A stretch of 14,028 bases of DNA, from positions 1 through 14,028 of the forward strand of contig LOES01000195.1 of NCBI GenBank assembly GCA_001515955.1, given 5' to 3'. Position 1 is the stretch's first letter, and each line of letters opens with the position of its first letter. The notes beneath the pieces were generated by a model that was given only the letters and a program-made list of their open reading frames with translations, did no database searches and was not told the DNA's origin. The stretch is from Clostridia bacterium BRH_c25 (GTDB lineage Bacteria > Bacillota_A > Clostridia > Lutisporales > Lutisporaceae). Made by a program: the position numbers and the translations under genes. Below are positions 1 to 8,085 of the stretch, in pieces.

Positions 1-443
1 AAATCAACCTCCAGTCTCTTCCTCGATCCTGAAGTATCCAGCAAAAAATCAATTGCCTTTGAAGCCACTGAAAACGACATCAGCTTGCGCCCCCCATGAT
101 AGTCCCCGGTCGAGGCAAAGCAGTAACCACACCGTATATTACAGTCATGAGCAATGTTCAAGCACAAGGCTTTAGTATAGGTTTCCCTTTTTTCATTCAG
201 TACCTTGCCCATGTATGTATCATCAGAATTCAAAAGCCCCTGATTTTCAAGCTCTTTTATTTCATGCCATGCTTCACTGATACTGGTCTCCAGGTGCTTG
301 TGCTTAAGCTTTTCTACTATATTATCAACATCGTCAGGGTAGTGGTCCAGTATATCCCAGGTAAGCTGATCGACCACATGCACCGTTCCGCTGTTAACAT
401 CCACAACGATTTTTAAACTGTTTTGTTCATATCTATGCAGCAT
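1..443 (-). CDS. scfB: SCIFF peptide maturase, radical SAM (N-terminal part, runs off the window)
   Basis: Radical SAM/SPASM enzyme that forms thioether cross-links in the SCIFF ribosomal peptide. About 147 codons are visible, starting at ATG 441-443; the 3' part lies beyond position 1. Residues 1-90 match the small N-terminal precursor-recognition (RRE-like) domain of this family, including the stretch VDVNSGTVHVVD (14-25). The radical SAM cluster motif C-x3-C-x2-C is at Cys101, Cys105 and Cys108 (CNIRCGYCFA). It is followed by the family-typical LMSF (121-124) and LEVDF at the edge, which normally continues into FGGEP. A GGGGG ribosome binding site lies about 8 bases before the ATG, and a strong promoter lies about 55 bases upstream. 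The identification rests on remembered family consensus and I consider it firm. The SCIFF precursor gene normally sits just upstream, but there is no Cys-rich short gene between this ATG and the neighbouring operon. Confidence 0.9.
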   Translation of the reverse strand, partial: MLHRYEQNSLKIVVDVNSGTVHVVDQLTWDILDHYPDDVDNIVEKLKHKHLETSISEAWHEIKELENQGLLNSDDTYMGKVLNEKRETYTKALCLNIAHDCNIRCGYCFASTGDYHGGRKLMSFSVASKAIDFLLDTSGSRKRLEVD

Positions 444-505
444 AAATGACCCCCGAAAAAATATATATACGTGCAAAATACATGGCTTATAATATATCAA
501 TGACT

Positions 506-534
506 ATTCTATATTAATTTGCCATGTGTGTCAA
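506..534 (-). promoter_or_regulatory. Sigma-A type promoter for the SCIFF maturase gene
   Basis: Read on the minus strand, a perfect -35 TTGACA (529-534) is separated by exactly 17 bases from a -10 TAGAAT (506-511). Transcription would start near 499, giving a leader of about 55 bases before the ATG at 443. It lies just beyond the terminator of the upstream operon, so the maturase seems to be an independent transcription unit. Confidence 0.8.
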
Positions 535-549
535 TTAAGCCATAGTAAG

Positions 550-595
550 AAAAACCTCCTATTGCTACATACTTCAATAGCGACAGAAGGTTTTC
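550..595 (-). terminator. Intrinsic terminator after the opp operon
   Basis: On the minus strand a 16-bp stem (arms 579-594 and 551-566, with two G-U pairs and one mismatch) encloses a 12-base loop and is followed by TTTTT and a further T-rich run. It sits about 40 bases after the oppF stop codon. The plus strand reads A4-stem-T4, so it may also work in that direction. Confidence 0.8.
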
Positions 596-635
596 TATCC
601 ATAGGCTTCCGTTATCTTGATATGCTATCTATCAC

Positions 636-1604
636 TTATTCTTTAACCAGATGGCATGCAGCATAATGCCCGCTCCCTGTATCTTTGAATTCGGGAATAT
701 CTTTTTTGCATATATCCATGCAGTAATTGCATCTTGTATGGAATACACAGCCCGAAGGAGGATTTACAGGACTTGGCACATCACCCTGAAGTATAAATCG
801 TTCCTTTTTGCTCCTTGGGTTGGCAATGGGAACAGCCGATAAAAGTGCCTGGGCATACGGGTGAATCGAATTTGCAAAAAGCTCCTTGGAATCTGCCATT
901 TCAACAATTTTACCAAGGTACATCACCATAATCCTGTCAGAAATATGCTTGACTACGCTGAGATCATGGGATATGAACATGTAGGTCAGATTAAGCTTTT
1001 CCTGCAATTCCTCAAAAAGATTGATGACCTGTGCTTGTATCGATACATCCAGCGCTGATACAGCTTCATCCGCTACTATAAACTTCGGATTCAGAGCAAT
1101 CGCTCTTGCTACACCGATCCTTTGCCTCTGCCCACCACTGAATTCATGTGGATACCTTCTGACATGATATGGGCTCAGCCCTACAAAGTCCAGAAGCTCC
1201 TTTACTCTCTCAAGCTTTTCTCTTGAAGGCATGCCTTCATGTATTTCGAGAGGTTCGCCTATAATATCTCCTACTGTCATTCTTGGATTCAGGGAAGAAT
1301 ATGGGTCCTGAAAGATAAGCTGCATTTCTCGTCTCTTTTTTCTTAGCCCCTCTCGGTCCAGGGTCATGATATCCTGTCCCTCAAAGTGGATCTCTCCTGC
1401 CGTAGGCTCATGAAGCCTCAGAACAGCTCTTCCGGTAGTTGACTTTCCGCAGCCGGATTCTCCAACCACTCCCAAGGTTTCTCCACGCTTGATGAAAAAA
1501 CTTACATCATTTACTGCCTTCAAGTTGTTAACCGTTTTATTAAAAAAGCCACCTTTAATTGGGAAGTATTTTTTGAGCCCCTTCACTTCCAACAAATTAT
1601 CCAT
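636..1604 (-). CDS. oppF: Oligopeptide/dipeptide ABC transporter ATP-binding protein OppF
   Basis: Cytoplasmic ATPase subunit that powers peptide import together with OppD. It has 322 residues, normal for the family. Walker [10 protein letters not shown] is at 48-56, Q-loop Gln99, signature SGGQRQR at 156-162, Walker B ending in Asp179-Glu180, and the switch His at 213. The ATP site therefore looks intact. The C-terminal oligo_HPY extension carries Cys286, Cys292, Cys299 and Cys317 in the pattern typical of OppD/OppF proteins, plus an extra Cys295; related transporters have been reported to bind an iron-sulfur cluster there. An AAGGAG ribosome binding site precedes ATG 1604, 20 bases after oppD. 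It is the last gene of the operon and a terminator follows. The substrate (oligopeptide, dipeptide, or another ligand of the family) cannot be told from the ATPase. Confidence 0.93.
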   Translation of the reverse strand: MDNLLEVKGLKKYFPIKGGFFNKTVNNLKAVNDVSFFIKRGETLGVVGESGCGKSTTGRAVLRLHEPTAGEIHFEGQDIMTLDREGLRKKRREMQLIFQDPYSSLNPRMTVGDIIGEPLEIHEGMPSREKLERVKELLDFVGLSPYHVRRYPHEFSGGQRQRIGVARAIALNPKFIVADEAVSALDVSIQAQVINLFEELQEKLNLTYMFISHDLSVVKHISDRIMVMYLGKIVEMADSKELFANSIHPYAQALLSAVPIANPRSKKERFILQGDVPSPVNPPSGCVFHTRCNYCMDICKKDIPEFKDTGSGHYAACHLVKE

Positions 1605-1624
1605 ATTTCAACTCTCCTTATACC

Positions 1625-2599
1625 TTATTCTCTATTATATAAGAAACAGCTTACCGTTCTTTCTTCTCCCAGAACTGTAGCTTCAGGCTGTTTCTCCTTG
1701 CAAATTTTCATAGCTTTGCTGCATCTAGGCTCAAATCTGCAGCCCTTCGGCATATGAAGCGGATTTGGTACTAAGCCTGGAATAGACTCGAGCTTTCCCT
1801 GCCCCACCTCAGTAGAGGGAATCGATTTCAGAAGCCCGACGGTATAAGGATGCTTGGGATCTTCAAAAATGGAATAGACATCTCCCTCTTCCACTACTTT
1901 TCCTGCATACATAACAACAACCCTCTGACAGGTCTCAGCAACGACACCCAGATTATGCGTAATCAGCATAACCGATGCATTCATCTCACTTTTCAGCTTG
2001 TTCATAAGGTCAAGAATCTGCGCTTGAATGGTTACATCCAATGCTGTTGTCGGTTCATCTGCAATCAGAAGCTTCGGGTTGCAGGCCAAAGCCATGGCAA
2101 TCATCGCTCGCTGCCGCATTCCGCCGCTAAGACTGTGTGGGAAATCATCCACGACCTTTTCAGGCCTGGGGATACCTACCAGCTTCAGCATCTCTATTGA
2201 TTTTTCCCTTGCCTGCCCCCTGTTCATTTTCTGATGCAGCATCAGTGTCTCACTGATCTGGTCTCCAATTTTAAATACCGGATTTAAAGAGGTCATAGGC
2301 TCTTGAAATATCATAGATATATCATTGCCTCTGATTTTTCTCATTTCTCTCTCAGGCAGTTCAAGCAAGCTTTTCCCGTCAAAAAGAATCTCACTGCCTT
2401 CCAATATCTTGCCAGGAGGGTTTGGAATAAGTCTCAGAATTGATATGGATGTGACACTCTTGCCACAGCCCGATTCGCCAACTATACCCAATGTTTCTCC
2501 CGGTTTTATATGCAAATCTACACCATCGACTGCAGGAACTACCCCGTCCTCGGTATAAAAATATGTTCTCAGGTTTTTGATTTCTAAAAGCTTTTCCAT
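1625..2599 (-). CDS. oppD: Oligopeptide/dipeptide ABC transporter ATP-binding protein OppD
   Basis: Second ATPase subunit of the importer, 324 residues, the usual length. Walker A GESGCGKS is at 41-48, Q-loop Gln99, signature LSGGMRQR at 157-164, Walker B LLIADE at 177-182 and the switch His at 215. All catalytic elements are present, so both nucleotide sites of an OppD/OppF dimer could be active. The C-terminal oligo_HPY region has four cysteines (287, 293, 300, 318) spaced as in the cluster-binding extension of the family. It starts at ATG 2599 after a GGAGG site. The gap to oppC is 16 bases and to oppF 20 bases, consistent with cotranscription. Confidence 0.93.
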   Translation of the reverse strand: MEKLLEIKNLRTYFYTEDGVVPAVDGVDLHIKPGETLGIVGESGCGKSVTSISILRLIPNPPGKILEGSEILFDGKSLLELPEREMRKIRGNDISMIFQEPMTSLNPVFKIGDQISETLMLHQKMNRGQAREKSIEMLKLVGIPRPEKVVDDFPHSLSGGMRQRAMIAMALACNPKLLIADEPTTALDVTIQAQILDLMNKLKSEMNASVMLITHNLGVVAETCQRVVVMYAGKVVEEGDVYSIFEDPKHPYTVGLLKSIPSTEVGQGKLESIPGLVPNPLHMPKGCRFEPRCSKAMKICKEKQPEATVLGEERTVSCFLYNRE

Positions 2600-2615
2600 T
2601 TCTGCACCTCCACCC

Positions 2616-3587
2616 TTACTGCTTCAACCTTGGGTCTAAGGCATCTCGCAGCCCATCCCCAAAGAAATTGAAGGATAACACGGTAATAAAAATGAGCATC
2701 CCAGGATAGAATGCTTTCCATGGTGAAAGCAGCATGGTATTCAACTCCTGTGCATTTGTCAACATATTCCCCCAGCTCGGTGTCGGCGGTTGTACACCTA
2801 ATCCGAAAAAGCTCATGGCTGATTCCATTAAAATAGCATTTGCTATACCCATTGTTGCAGATACTATAATAGGTCCCATTGCATTAGGAAGTATATGCCT
2901 GAATATTATCCTTGCATCCTTTGCTCCAATGCATTTCGCTGCTTCAGCAAAATCACGTCTTATTAAAGATAAGAAGTCAGCTCTTACAAATCTTGCAATA
3001 CTTGTCCAGTTGACAAGACCAAGCACAATCATAATATTAAAAATATTAGGTTTAAAAATTGCCATGACCGTTATTAAGAGAATGAAAACCGGTATAGTAT
3101 TCAGTGCATCTACTATTCTCATCATAATATTGTCGATCCAACCGCCATAATAACCAGCTATGCACCCCCAAACAGTCCCTATAATAACAGCTATGCCTAC
3201 AGAGACAAAACCCACAGTCAATGAGATTCTGCCAGCATACAGGCATCTGGTAAACACGTCTCTGCCCATCTCATCTCTGCCAAAATAATTTGGTTTCCAC
3301 ATAACAAGCTCACCGTTCATGTCATATTCCTCGTAGCTTTTGAAGGAAGGTGCCCTGTCCGCTTGAAATATATCATCCATGGTTCCCTCATAGCTGTATG
3401 GTGCTATAAGCGGAGCGAAAATTGCCAGTGAATAAAGAATAATTAATACAAACATGCCCATAACCGCCAGTTTATTTTTTCTTAATCTTCTCCAGAATAC
3501 CTTGAGTTTTTTAGTAAAGGTGTCACTATACTCCGCGCTTTCTGCCAAGGAATAATCATTATTACTATTAAGCTTTAATTCTGCCAT
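2616..3587 (-). CDS. oppC: Peptide ABC transporter permease OppC
   Basis: Inner-membrane channel subunit, 323 residues, partner of OppB. The N-terminal cytoplasmic tail (1-38) is followed by the first membrane segment at about 42-62. An extracytoplasmic stretch follows, then the conserved GRDEMGRD motif (103-110) just before the permease domain. The remaining membrane segments lie between about 120 and 310. The coupling (EAA) loop that docks on the ATPase is at about 212-235, starting DFAEAA. It starts at ATG 3587 behind AGGAGG and lies 19 bases after oppB. The sequence looks intact and ordinary for the family. Confidence 0.92.
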   Translation of the reverse strand: MAELKLNSNNDYSLAESAEYSDTFTKKLKVFWRRLRKNKLAVMGMFVLIILYSLAIFAPLIAPYSYEGTMDDIFQADRAPSFKSYEEYDMNGELVMWKPNYFGRDEMGRDVFTRCLYAGRISLTVGFVSVGIAVIIGTVWGCIAGYYGGWIDNIMMRIVDALNTIPVFILLITVMAIFKPNIFNIMIVLGLVNWTSIARFVRADFLSLIRRDFAEAAKCIGAKDARIIFRHILPNAMGPIIVSATMGIANAILMESAMSFFGLGVQPPTPSWGNMLTNAQELNTMLLSPWKAFYPGMLIFITVLSFNFFGDGLRDALDPRLKQ

Positions 3588-3606
3588 TTAAGCTCTCCTC
3601 CTTATT

Positions 3607-4560
3607 TTAATCATATTTTATCCTTGGATCGGCAACGGCATATAGTACGTCCGCAAGCAAATTACCCAAAATAACAAGAGAACCTATCATAAGCATGTCT
3701 CCCATCATTACCGGATAATCTCTTGTAAAGCTGGCTTCTATCATAATTCTCCCTATCCCCGGCCAGGAAAAGATAGTTTCTGTTATAGCTGCACCGCCAA
3801 ATAAGACGGGCAGAAGAAACCCAAAAAGTGTTACCATGGGCAAAAGCGCATTCCTCAGTGTATGCTTGAATATGACAATCCTTTCAGACAGTCCTTTGCT
3901 TCTGGCGGTTCTTACATAATCCTGCCTTATTACCTCCAGCATTGCACCTCTCATAAAGCGCATATACTGTGCCATATTTCCCATACCCAGAACAATAGCC
4001 GGCAATATCAGGTGCTTGAGTCTGTCCATAAATACGAACTGTTCAAAATTCTCTCTCATGCCGGAGGTCGGCAGCCACCCAAGCTTCAAGCTAAACATAA
4101 GAATAAGCATTAGTCCAAACCAGAATGAAGGAAGTGATACTCCTATAAAGGATATTGTAGAAAAAACATAATCCCAGAAAGAATTTCTCTTTATTGCCGA
4201 AATTATCCCGGCAGGTATGGCCACCGCAACAGCTAATATCGTTGAAGCTATTCCGAGGATAAGAGTATTTGGTATAGCCTCTTTAAGCATGTCAAGTACA
4301 GGCCTGCTGTGGAAATATGAATCTCCTAGGTTTCCCTTAAGTAAGTTTCCCAGCCATAAGAAATACCTTACATAAACAGGTTTGTTAAGCCCATACGCTT
4401 CCCTGATTCTTTCAACATCAATCTTTGTAGCCTTTTCCGGATTTATAAACATATTTACCGGATCCCCTGGAGCTGCATTTATAATGGAGTATCCGATAAG
4501 TGTTATCAGTATCAGCAATGGAATTGCATTCAGGATCCTTTTTACAATGTATTTTAGCAA
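3607..4560 (-). CDS. oppB: Peptide ABC transporter permease OppB
   Basis: Inner-membrane channel subunit, 317 residues. The N-terminal membrane segment is at about 10-30, followed by the conserved APGDP motif (30-34) and then the permease domain. The coupling loop is at about 214-241 (DYVRTARSKGL...), and the typical WPGIG motif is at 266-270. The start is TTG at 4558-4560: an AGGAGGG site sits 7 bases upstream, and the nearby ATG is in a different frame. A perfect hairpin lies between oppA and this gene, ending just before the ribosome binding site. The rare start codon plus the hairpin would keep permease synthesis below that of the binding protein. Confidence 0.92.
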   Translation of the reverse strand: MLKYIVKRILNAIPLLILITLIGYSIINAAPGDPVNMFINPEKATKIDVERIREAYGLNKPVYVRYFLWLGNLLKGNLGDSYFHSRPVLDMLKEAIPNTLILGIASTILAVAVAIPAGIISAIKRNSFWDYVFSTISFIGVSLPSFWFGLMLILMFSLKLGWLPTSGMRENFEQFVFMDRLKHLILPAIVLGMGNMAQYMRFMRGAMLEVIRQDYVRTARSKGLSERIVIFKHTLRNALLPMVTLFGFLLPVLFGGAAITETIFSWPGIGRIMIEASFTRDYPVMMGDMLMIGSLVILGNLLADVLYAVADPRIKYD

Positions 4561-4567
4561 CAGACAT

Positions 4568-4574
4568 CCCTCCT
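4568..4574 (-). promoter_or_regulatory. Ribosome binding site that fixes the TTG start of oppB
   Basis: AGGAGGG on the minus strand, 7 bases before TTG 4558-4560. The ATG inside the spacer is out of frame with oppB, so the TTG is the only sensible start. The base of the 13-bp intercistronic hairpin ends only 3 bases before this site, so the folded stem could modulate ribosome access. Confidence 0.75.
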
Positions 4575-4577
4575 TAA

Positions 4578-4608
4578 TAGAGGTATGCGATTGATTCGCA
4601 TACCTCTA
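4578..4608 (-). promoter_or_regulatory. Intercistronic hairpin between oppA and oppB
   Basis: Perfect 13-bp stem (4578-4590 with 4596-4608) and a 5-base loop. No T-run follows on the minus strand; the sequence continues into the oppB ribosome binding site. That makes it an mRNA-stabilising 3' structure for oppA, or a partial barrier to oppB expression, rather than a terminator. Such elements are common after binding-protein genes, which need more product than their permeases. Confidence 0.8.
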
Positions 4609-4623
4609 AAATAGTTATAGCAG

Positions 4624-6201
4624 TTATTTTATATCCCATTTATAAAAGTCACAATCTTCAAGAATATCATATACAGTTGGATATACATTATTCTTTACAG
4701 CAAAGCTTGTTGTTCTGTATACCGTGAAAGTCCAAGGCTGATCGTCTGCAAGCATTTTCTGTGCGTCGCTGTAAAGCTTATTCTGTTTTTTTACATCAAA
4801 CTCAACTCTTGCCAGGTCCCATATCTCATCCAGCTTGGGATTTGCATATCTGCCCTTGTTGAAGTAGCCTATCATCGGATCGCTGTGCCATAAGCCGTCC
4901 TGGTTGCCATGAAGGCTGAGAGTCATCCCTCCGTATACCATTTCATACTTGCCGATATCTACATATTTTTCCCACATAGTGTTCCATTCAAGTATTCTTG
5001 GCTCTACTGCTATTCCCAGAGGCTTCAATGCTGACTGGAGAAGCACTATGGCCTTTTCTCTCATAACATTGCCTTTGTTGGTTACACAGCTTACTTTGAA
5101 CTTGACACCATCCTTTTCTCTTATTCCATCCTTGCCAACCTTCCAGCCGGCTTCATCCAAAAGCTTCTTGGCCATATTAAGGTCATAATTATACGTTCTG
5201 ACATTCTTTTCATGCATTGAAAATGCCGGTGGATATGAAGTCTCGGCTGGAGTTGCCAAACCCTTATAAATACCCTTTGCAAAAGCATTCTTATTGACAG
5301 CATGGGCTATAGCCTGACGAACTCTCTTATCTGAGAAGAATGGAGTTTTTGTATTATATCCTATGTAATCAAAAACCGGAGCCTGAACAGTTATAACCTT
5401 GATTCCCGGCAGCTTCTTTATTCTCGCTACTTCAGCTTCCGGTACCTGAACGTAGTTAGCTTCACCCTTTTCAAGCTTTATAAGAGCTGTTGCAGTTGAA
5501 GGTGTAATGCTAATAATATACTTATCCAGTTTAACATCTTCGTAGAAGAAATCAGGATTCTTTACCAGCACAACTCTCTCAGCGGTCTTCCACTCAACAA
5601 ACTTGAAGGGTCCGATACCTATTAGATTTCTTGATTTTGGGTTCGCTTTTAATGTTTTCTTGTCTTCCTTTTCCCAAATATGCTTTGGTATAAGATATTC
5701 ATTCTGGAATTCATGTAGGATTATTGAATCCGCCTTCTTGAGCTTGAAAACTACGGTATATTTGTCAGGCGTTTCTATCTTGTCTATTGACAGGAAATCA
5801 CCATATCTTGGAGACATTACGTCCGGATCCAGTATCATATCATAGGTGAACTTAACGTCTGCAGAAGTAAACTCGACACCGTCATGCCACTTGATATCCT
5901 TTCTTAATTTGAAAGTTATGGTTTTGCCGTCCTTTGAAACTGTGGGCATTGATTCGGCGGCATAGGGTACGAGGTTAATGTTTTTATCATATTTCAACAA
6001 TGCTGCGTTACAACGTTTAATTATATCTGAGGATGCAGTATCCTCCATCATAATCGGGTTCAATGTCCTTGGGTCTGAAAAGGTAGCTTCTGTAAGTATC
6101 TTTTCAGGAGCCTTTGCGGTGCCGGCATTTACTAAGGTAAAGGTTGCAGCCAGCATAACAAGGATTAACACAAACGAAATCCATACTTTATATTTATTCA
6201 T
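4624..6201 (-). CDS. oppA: Peptide-binding protein of ABC transporter, SBP_bac_5 family (OppA), without lipobox
   Basis: Extracytoplasmic solute-binding protein that delivers peptides, or another family 5 ligand, to OppBC. It has 525 residues, the usual length. A signal peptide covers about 1-26: basic start, hydrophobic core at about 8-24 and a VNA cleavage site at 24-26. The mature domain begins near TEATFSDPRTLNP (37-49), and the family hallmark SKDGKTITFKLR...KWHDG...FTSADVKFTYD lies at about 90-125. No cysteine is present in or near the signal peptide, so this is not the lipoprotein expected in a Gram-positive cell. ATG 6201 is preceded by AGGAGG. It lies 14 bases after the secreted-protein gene and 63 bases before oppB. 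Confidence 0.9.
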   Translation of the reverse strand: MNKYKVWISFVLILVMLAATFTLVNAGTAKAPEKILTEATFSDPRTLNPIMMEDTASSDIIKRCNAALLKYDKNINLVPYAAESMPTVSKDGKTITFKLRKDIKWHDGVEFTSADVKFTYDMILDPDVMSPRYGDFLSIDKIETPDKYTVVFKLKKADSIILHEFQNEYLIPKHIWEKEDKKTLKANPKSRNLIGIGPFKFVEWKTAERVVLVKNPDFFYEDVKLDKYIISITPSTATALIKLEKGEANYVQVPEAEVARIKKLPGIKVITVQAPVFDYIGYNTKTPFFSDKRVRQAIAHAVNKNAFAKGIYKGLATPAETSYPPAFSMHEKNVRTYNYDLNMAKKLLDEAGWKVGKDGIREKDGVKFKVSCVTNKGNVMREKAIVLLQSALKPLGIAVEPRILEWNTMWEKYVDIGKYEMVYGGMTLSLHGNQDGLWHSDPMIGYFNKGRYANPKLDEIWDLARVEFDVKKQNKLYSDAQKMLADDQPWTFTVYRTTSFAVKNNVYPTVYDILEDCDFYKWDIK

Positions 6202-6215
6202 TTTTATCCTCCTAC

Positions 6216-7325
6216 TTATTTAATCTTTTCAATTACATTAACCTTATATGCATCAAACGGGTTAACCGAGAGCTTTATCTCATCTTTTGCCTTTAATGCT
6301 GTGATATCGATTGCCGATCCATCAGCAGCATATACGGTAACCCCTGGTGACAGTTCTAAAGTATCAGTCATTGCAACCTTATTATTCCTGACGACACTGA
6401 CGCTTATCTTATCATTCTCCACGCCATCCACAATACATTTGAAGTTATCAAATACTGCATCGATAAATATAACTTCTCCATCCGTATTTGTAGTAATATA
6501 GCTGGAAGTAGACCAGTTCAATGCTTTTATAAGCGTAGAAGGCTTACCATTAAGATCAACAACAACATTCTCACTTATAGGGAAATTATAAATGTCTGTT
6601 GTTATCTGCTTATACATCTTGACTTTGTATGTCACGGATAAAATCTCCTCAAGCTTATCCTGAGTAATACCCGTGTCCTCACTAAAGTTCTTTTCAAATA
6701 ACAGCTCCAAACAGGTTGGATCGTCTGTCTGAGTAGTTAATTTTACCTCATCTCCGACTACTGCAGCGTTAAATTCTGTATTTGCATCAATAATCTTAAG
6801 TGCAGTGCCATTAAGCATCACTTTTAACGTATCTGGCACAAGAGTAATATTCCCTAGCACGATTTTGTTAAGTTCTCCCCAATATGCTATTCTATTGGAC
6901 TCCTCTTCCCCAATTTCCTCAAAGTTAATCCTGGTTTCTTTCGTATCACTCTTGGATTCTCTTGACTGCTGGGAAGAATCCGTTGTGTTTTCCCGTATGT
7001 CAATCAAACTGAATGCCAATGCGCCTGAGTTCTCAAATCCAAAGTTTGGTACCTTTATTTCAGTTACTTTATTCCCTGTATTTTTAAACTCTATTGTCAT
7101 GCCTTTTCTTGCTTCATCCAATATACTTACGGGTATGTCATTTTTATACACCTTTGTATTTGCATCAATAGTATAGGTGACTTCTTTTCCATTCACATCC
7201 AGCGTAACGGATTTCTCTGAGAAGTTTTTAAGGATACCAGTACTGAATTCAGGCGCAGCATTTACGGAAATTACCATTCCCATAATCAATACTGCCATAA
7301 TAAATAATGAAATAACTTTTTTCAC
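6216..7325 (-). CDS. Secreted beta-rich protein of unknown function, first gene of the opp operon
   Basis: 369 residues; I do not recognise the family. A signal peptide covers about 1-24, with a small-residue cleavage region VNAA at 21-24. The mature part looks like repeated beta modules. One is at about 29-92 (GILKNFSEKSVTLDVNGKE, then YTIDANTKV). A second is at about 150-210 (GELNKIVLGNITL, then LKIIDANTEF). A third is at about 292-367, with VTVYAADGS at 329-337. The IDANT phrase recurs at 53-57 and 179-183. A Ser/Asp/Glu/Lys-rich linker (about 111-145) separates modules 1 and 2. No membrane segment is seen apart from the signal peptide. This resembles small OB/beta modules of secreted clostridial proteins such as DUF5666, but that is a guess. 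It starts at GTG 7325 with a GGGGG site 7 bases upstream. The oppA ATG follows 14 bases after its stop, so the two are probably translated from one mRNA. The TPR gene lies 125 bases upstream with no terminator between; a -10-like TATAAA in that gap has no well-spaced -35. Confidence 0.7.
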   Translation of the reverse strand: MKKVISLFIMAVLIMGMVISVNAAPEFSTGILKNFSEKSVTLDVNGKEVTYTIDANTKVYKNDIPVSILDEARKGMTIEFKNTGNKVTEIKVPNFGFENSGALAFSLIDIRENTTDSSQQSRESKSDTKETRINFEEIGEEESNRIAYWGELNKIVLGNITLVPDTLKVMLNGTALKIIDANTEFNAAVVGDEVKLTTQTDDPTCLELLFEKNFSEDTGITQDKLEEILSVTYKVKMYKQITTDIYNFPISENVVVDLNGKPSTLIKALNWSTSSYITTNTDGEVIFIDAVFDNFKCIVDGVENDKISVSVVRNNKVAMTDTLELSPGVTVYAADGSAIDITALKAKDEIKLSVNPFDAYKVNVIEKIK

Positions 7326-7332
7326 ACATTTT

Positions 7333-7337
7333 CCCCC
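7333..7337 (-). promoter_or_regulatory. Ribosome binding site fixing a GTG start
   Basis: GGGGG on the minus strand, 7 bases before GTG 7323-7325. An ATG at 7327-7329 is in another frame, so the GTG is preferred; it gives a clean MKK-type signal peptide. A second purine-rich stretch with two GGAGG-like cores lies further up near 7373-7390, with no convincing reading frame behind it. Confidence 0.6.
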
Positions 7338-7450
7338 TTTTGTTCTATTTATTTTTAATTAGAAACGATACAGCCCTCCGCCCCTCCTTTCTACTATTTC
7401 CATTTATATGCCTTGATTGGAGAAGAATTACAATAATGTTGGACTTAGAG

Positions 7451-7981
7451 TTAAATCATAAGTACAACAATAATGCATCCAATTACAGTGAGAATCAGTA
7501 TTATGTCAGTTAGGCAGCCAAGCTTTTTCTTAAGCCTGATTCCGCGGTGTTGCTGCTTACCATTGATAAACTGCTTGTAAAACCTTTTGTACTCCCTTAA
7601 ATATCTCATATACTCATCATATTGACCTTTTTTCTTATACAAAACAGCAAGGTTGTAATAAGCCATATGATAAGCAGTATCTTTTCCTATAGAACATTTG
7701 TAATACTCTATTGCTGCCTCATCATTTCCGTCCTCGAAAAAAAGGTTTCCCAAATTAACTATCGAAGGTGCATAATCCGGATTAATAGCTAATACTTTGT
7801 TAAAGCAACTTCTTGCTGCATCAAGCTGCTTCTTTCTTGTATAAACAACACCTAATTTATTTATAGATGGATAGTAATCAGGGGCTTCTGACAGTATAGC
7901 CTCAAGAATTATTTGTGCATCCTCCAGCTTGTTGTATTCCAACGCTCTGCAAGCATCTTCATATCTCTCTTCTAAATTCAT
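7451..7981 (-). CDS. Small tail-anchored TPR protein
   Basis: 176 residues. About four tetratricopeptide repeats of 34 residues can be laid out at 4-37, 38-71, 72-105 and 106-139. The clearest cores are around LGVVYTRKKQLDAA (43-56), LGNLFFEDGNDEAA (77-90) and LAVLYKKKGQYDEY (111-124). A basic linker (about 142-154) leads to a single C-terminal membrane segment (about 157-175). There is no signal peptide, so the repeats should face the cytoplasm with the protein anchored by its tail. TPR domains mediate protein contacts; the partner is unknown. It starts at ATG 7981 with a GAGG site 7 bases away. A strong promoter lies about 140 bases upstream. It precedes the opp operon in the same direction, so read-through is possible. 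Confidence 0.8.
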   Translation of the reverse strand: MNLEERYEDACRALEYNKLEDAQIILEAILSEAPDYYPSINKLGVVYTRKKQLDAARSCFNKVLAINPDYAPSIVNLGNLFFEDGNDEAAIEYYKCSIGKDTAYHMAYYNLAVLYKKKGQYDEYMRYLREYKRFYKQFINGKQQHRGIRLKKKLGCLTDIILILTVIGCIIVVLMI

Positions 7982-8085
7982 TATTATCCTCGCTATTATA
8001 ATGTTTACTATAAGCCTGTATATGCCTACACATTATTTGAAAATTATATAAGCACTTTATTTGCTCTTTTGAAGTTTTTTTACCA

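Noticed and set aside
96..416. Plus-strand open reading frame of 106 codons at the left edge.
   Set aside because: It lies opposite the SCIFF maturase, whose motifs are unmistakable on the minus strand.
537..611. A short minus-strand open stretch of about 23 codons between oppF and the maturase, considered as a possible SCIFF precursor.
   Set aside because: It has one cysteine instead of six, no ribosome binding site, and runs through the terminator stem.
7326..7450. Possible promoter with TTGTAA and TATAAA on the minus strand.
   Set aside because: The spacing is 19 bases and the -35 match is weak; too poor to call without transcript data.
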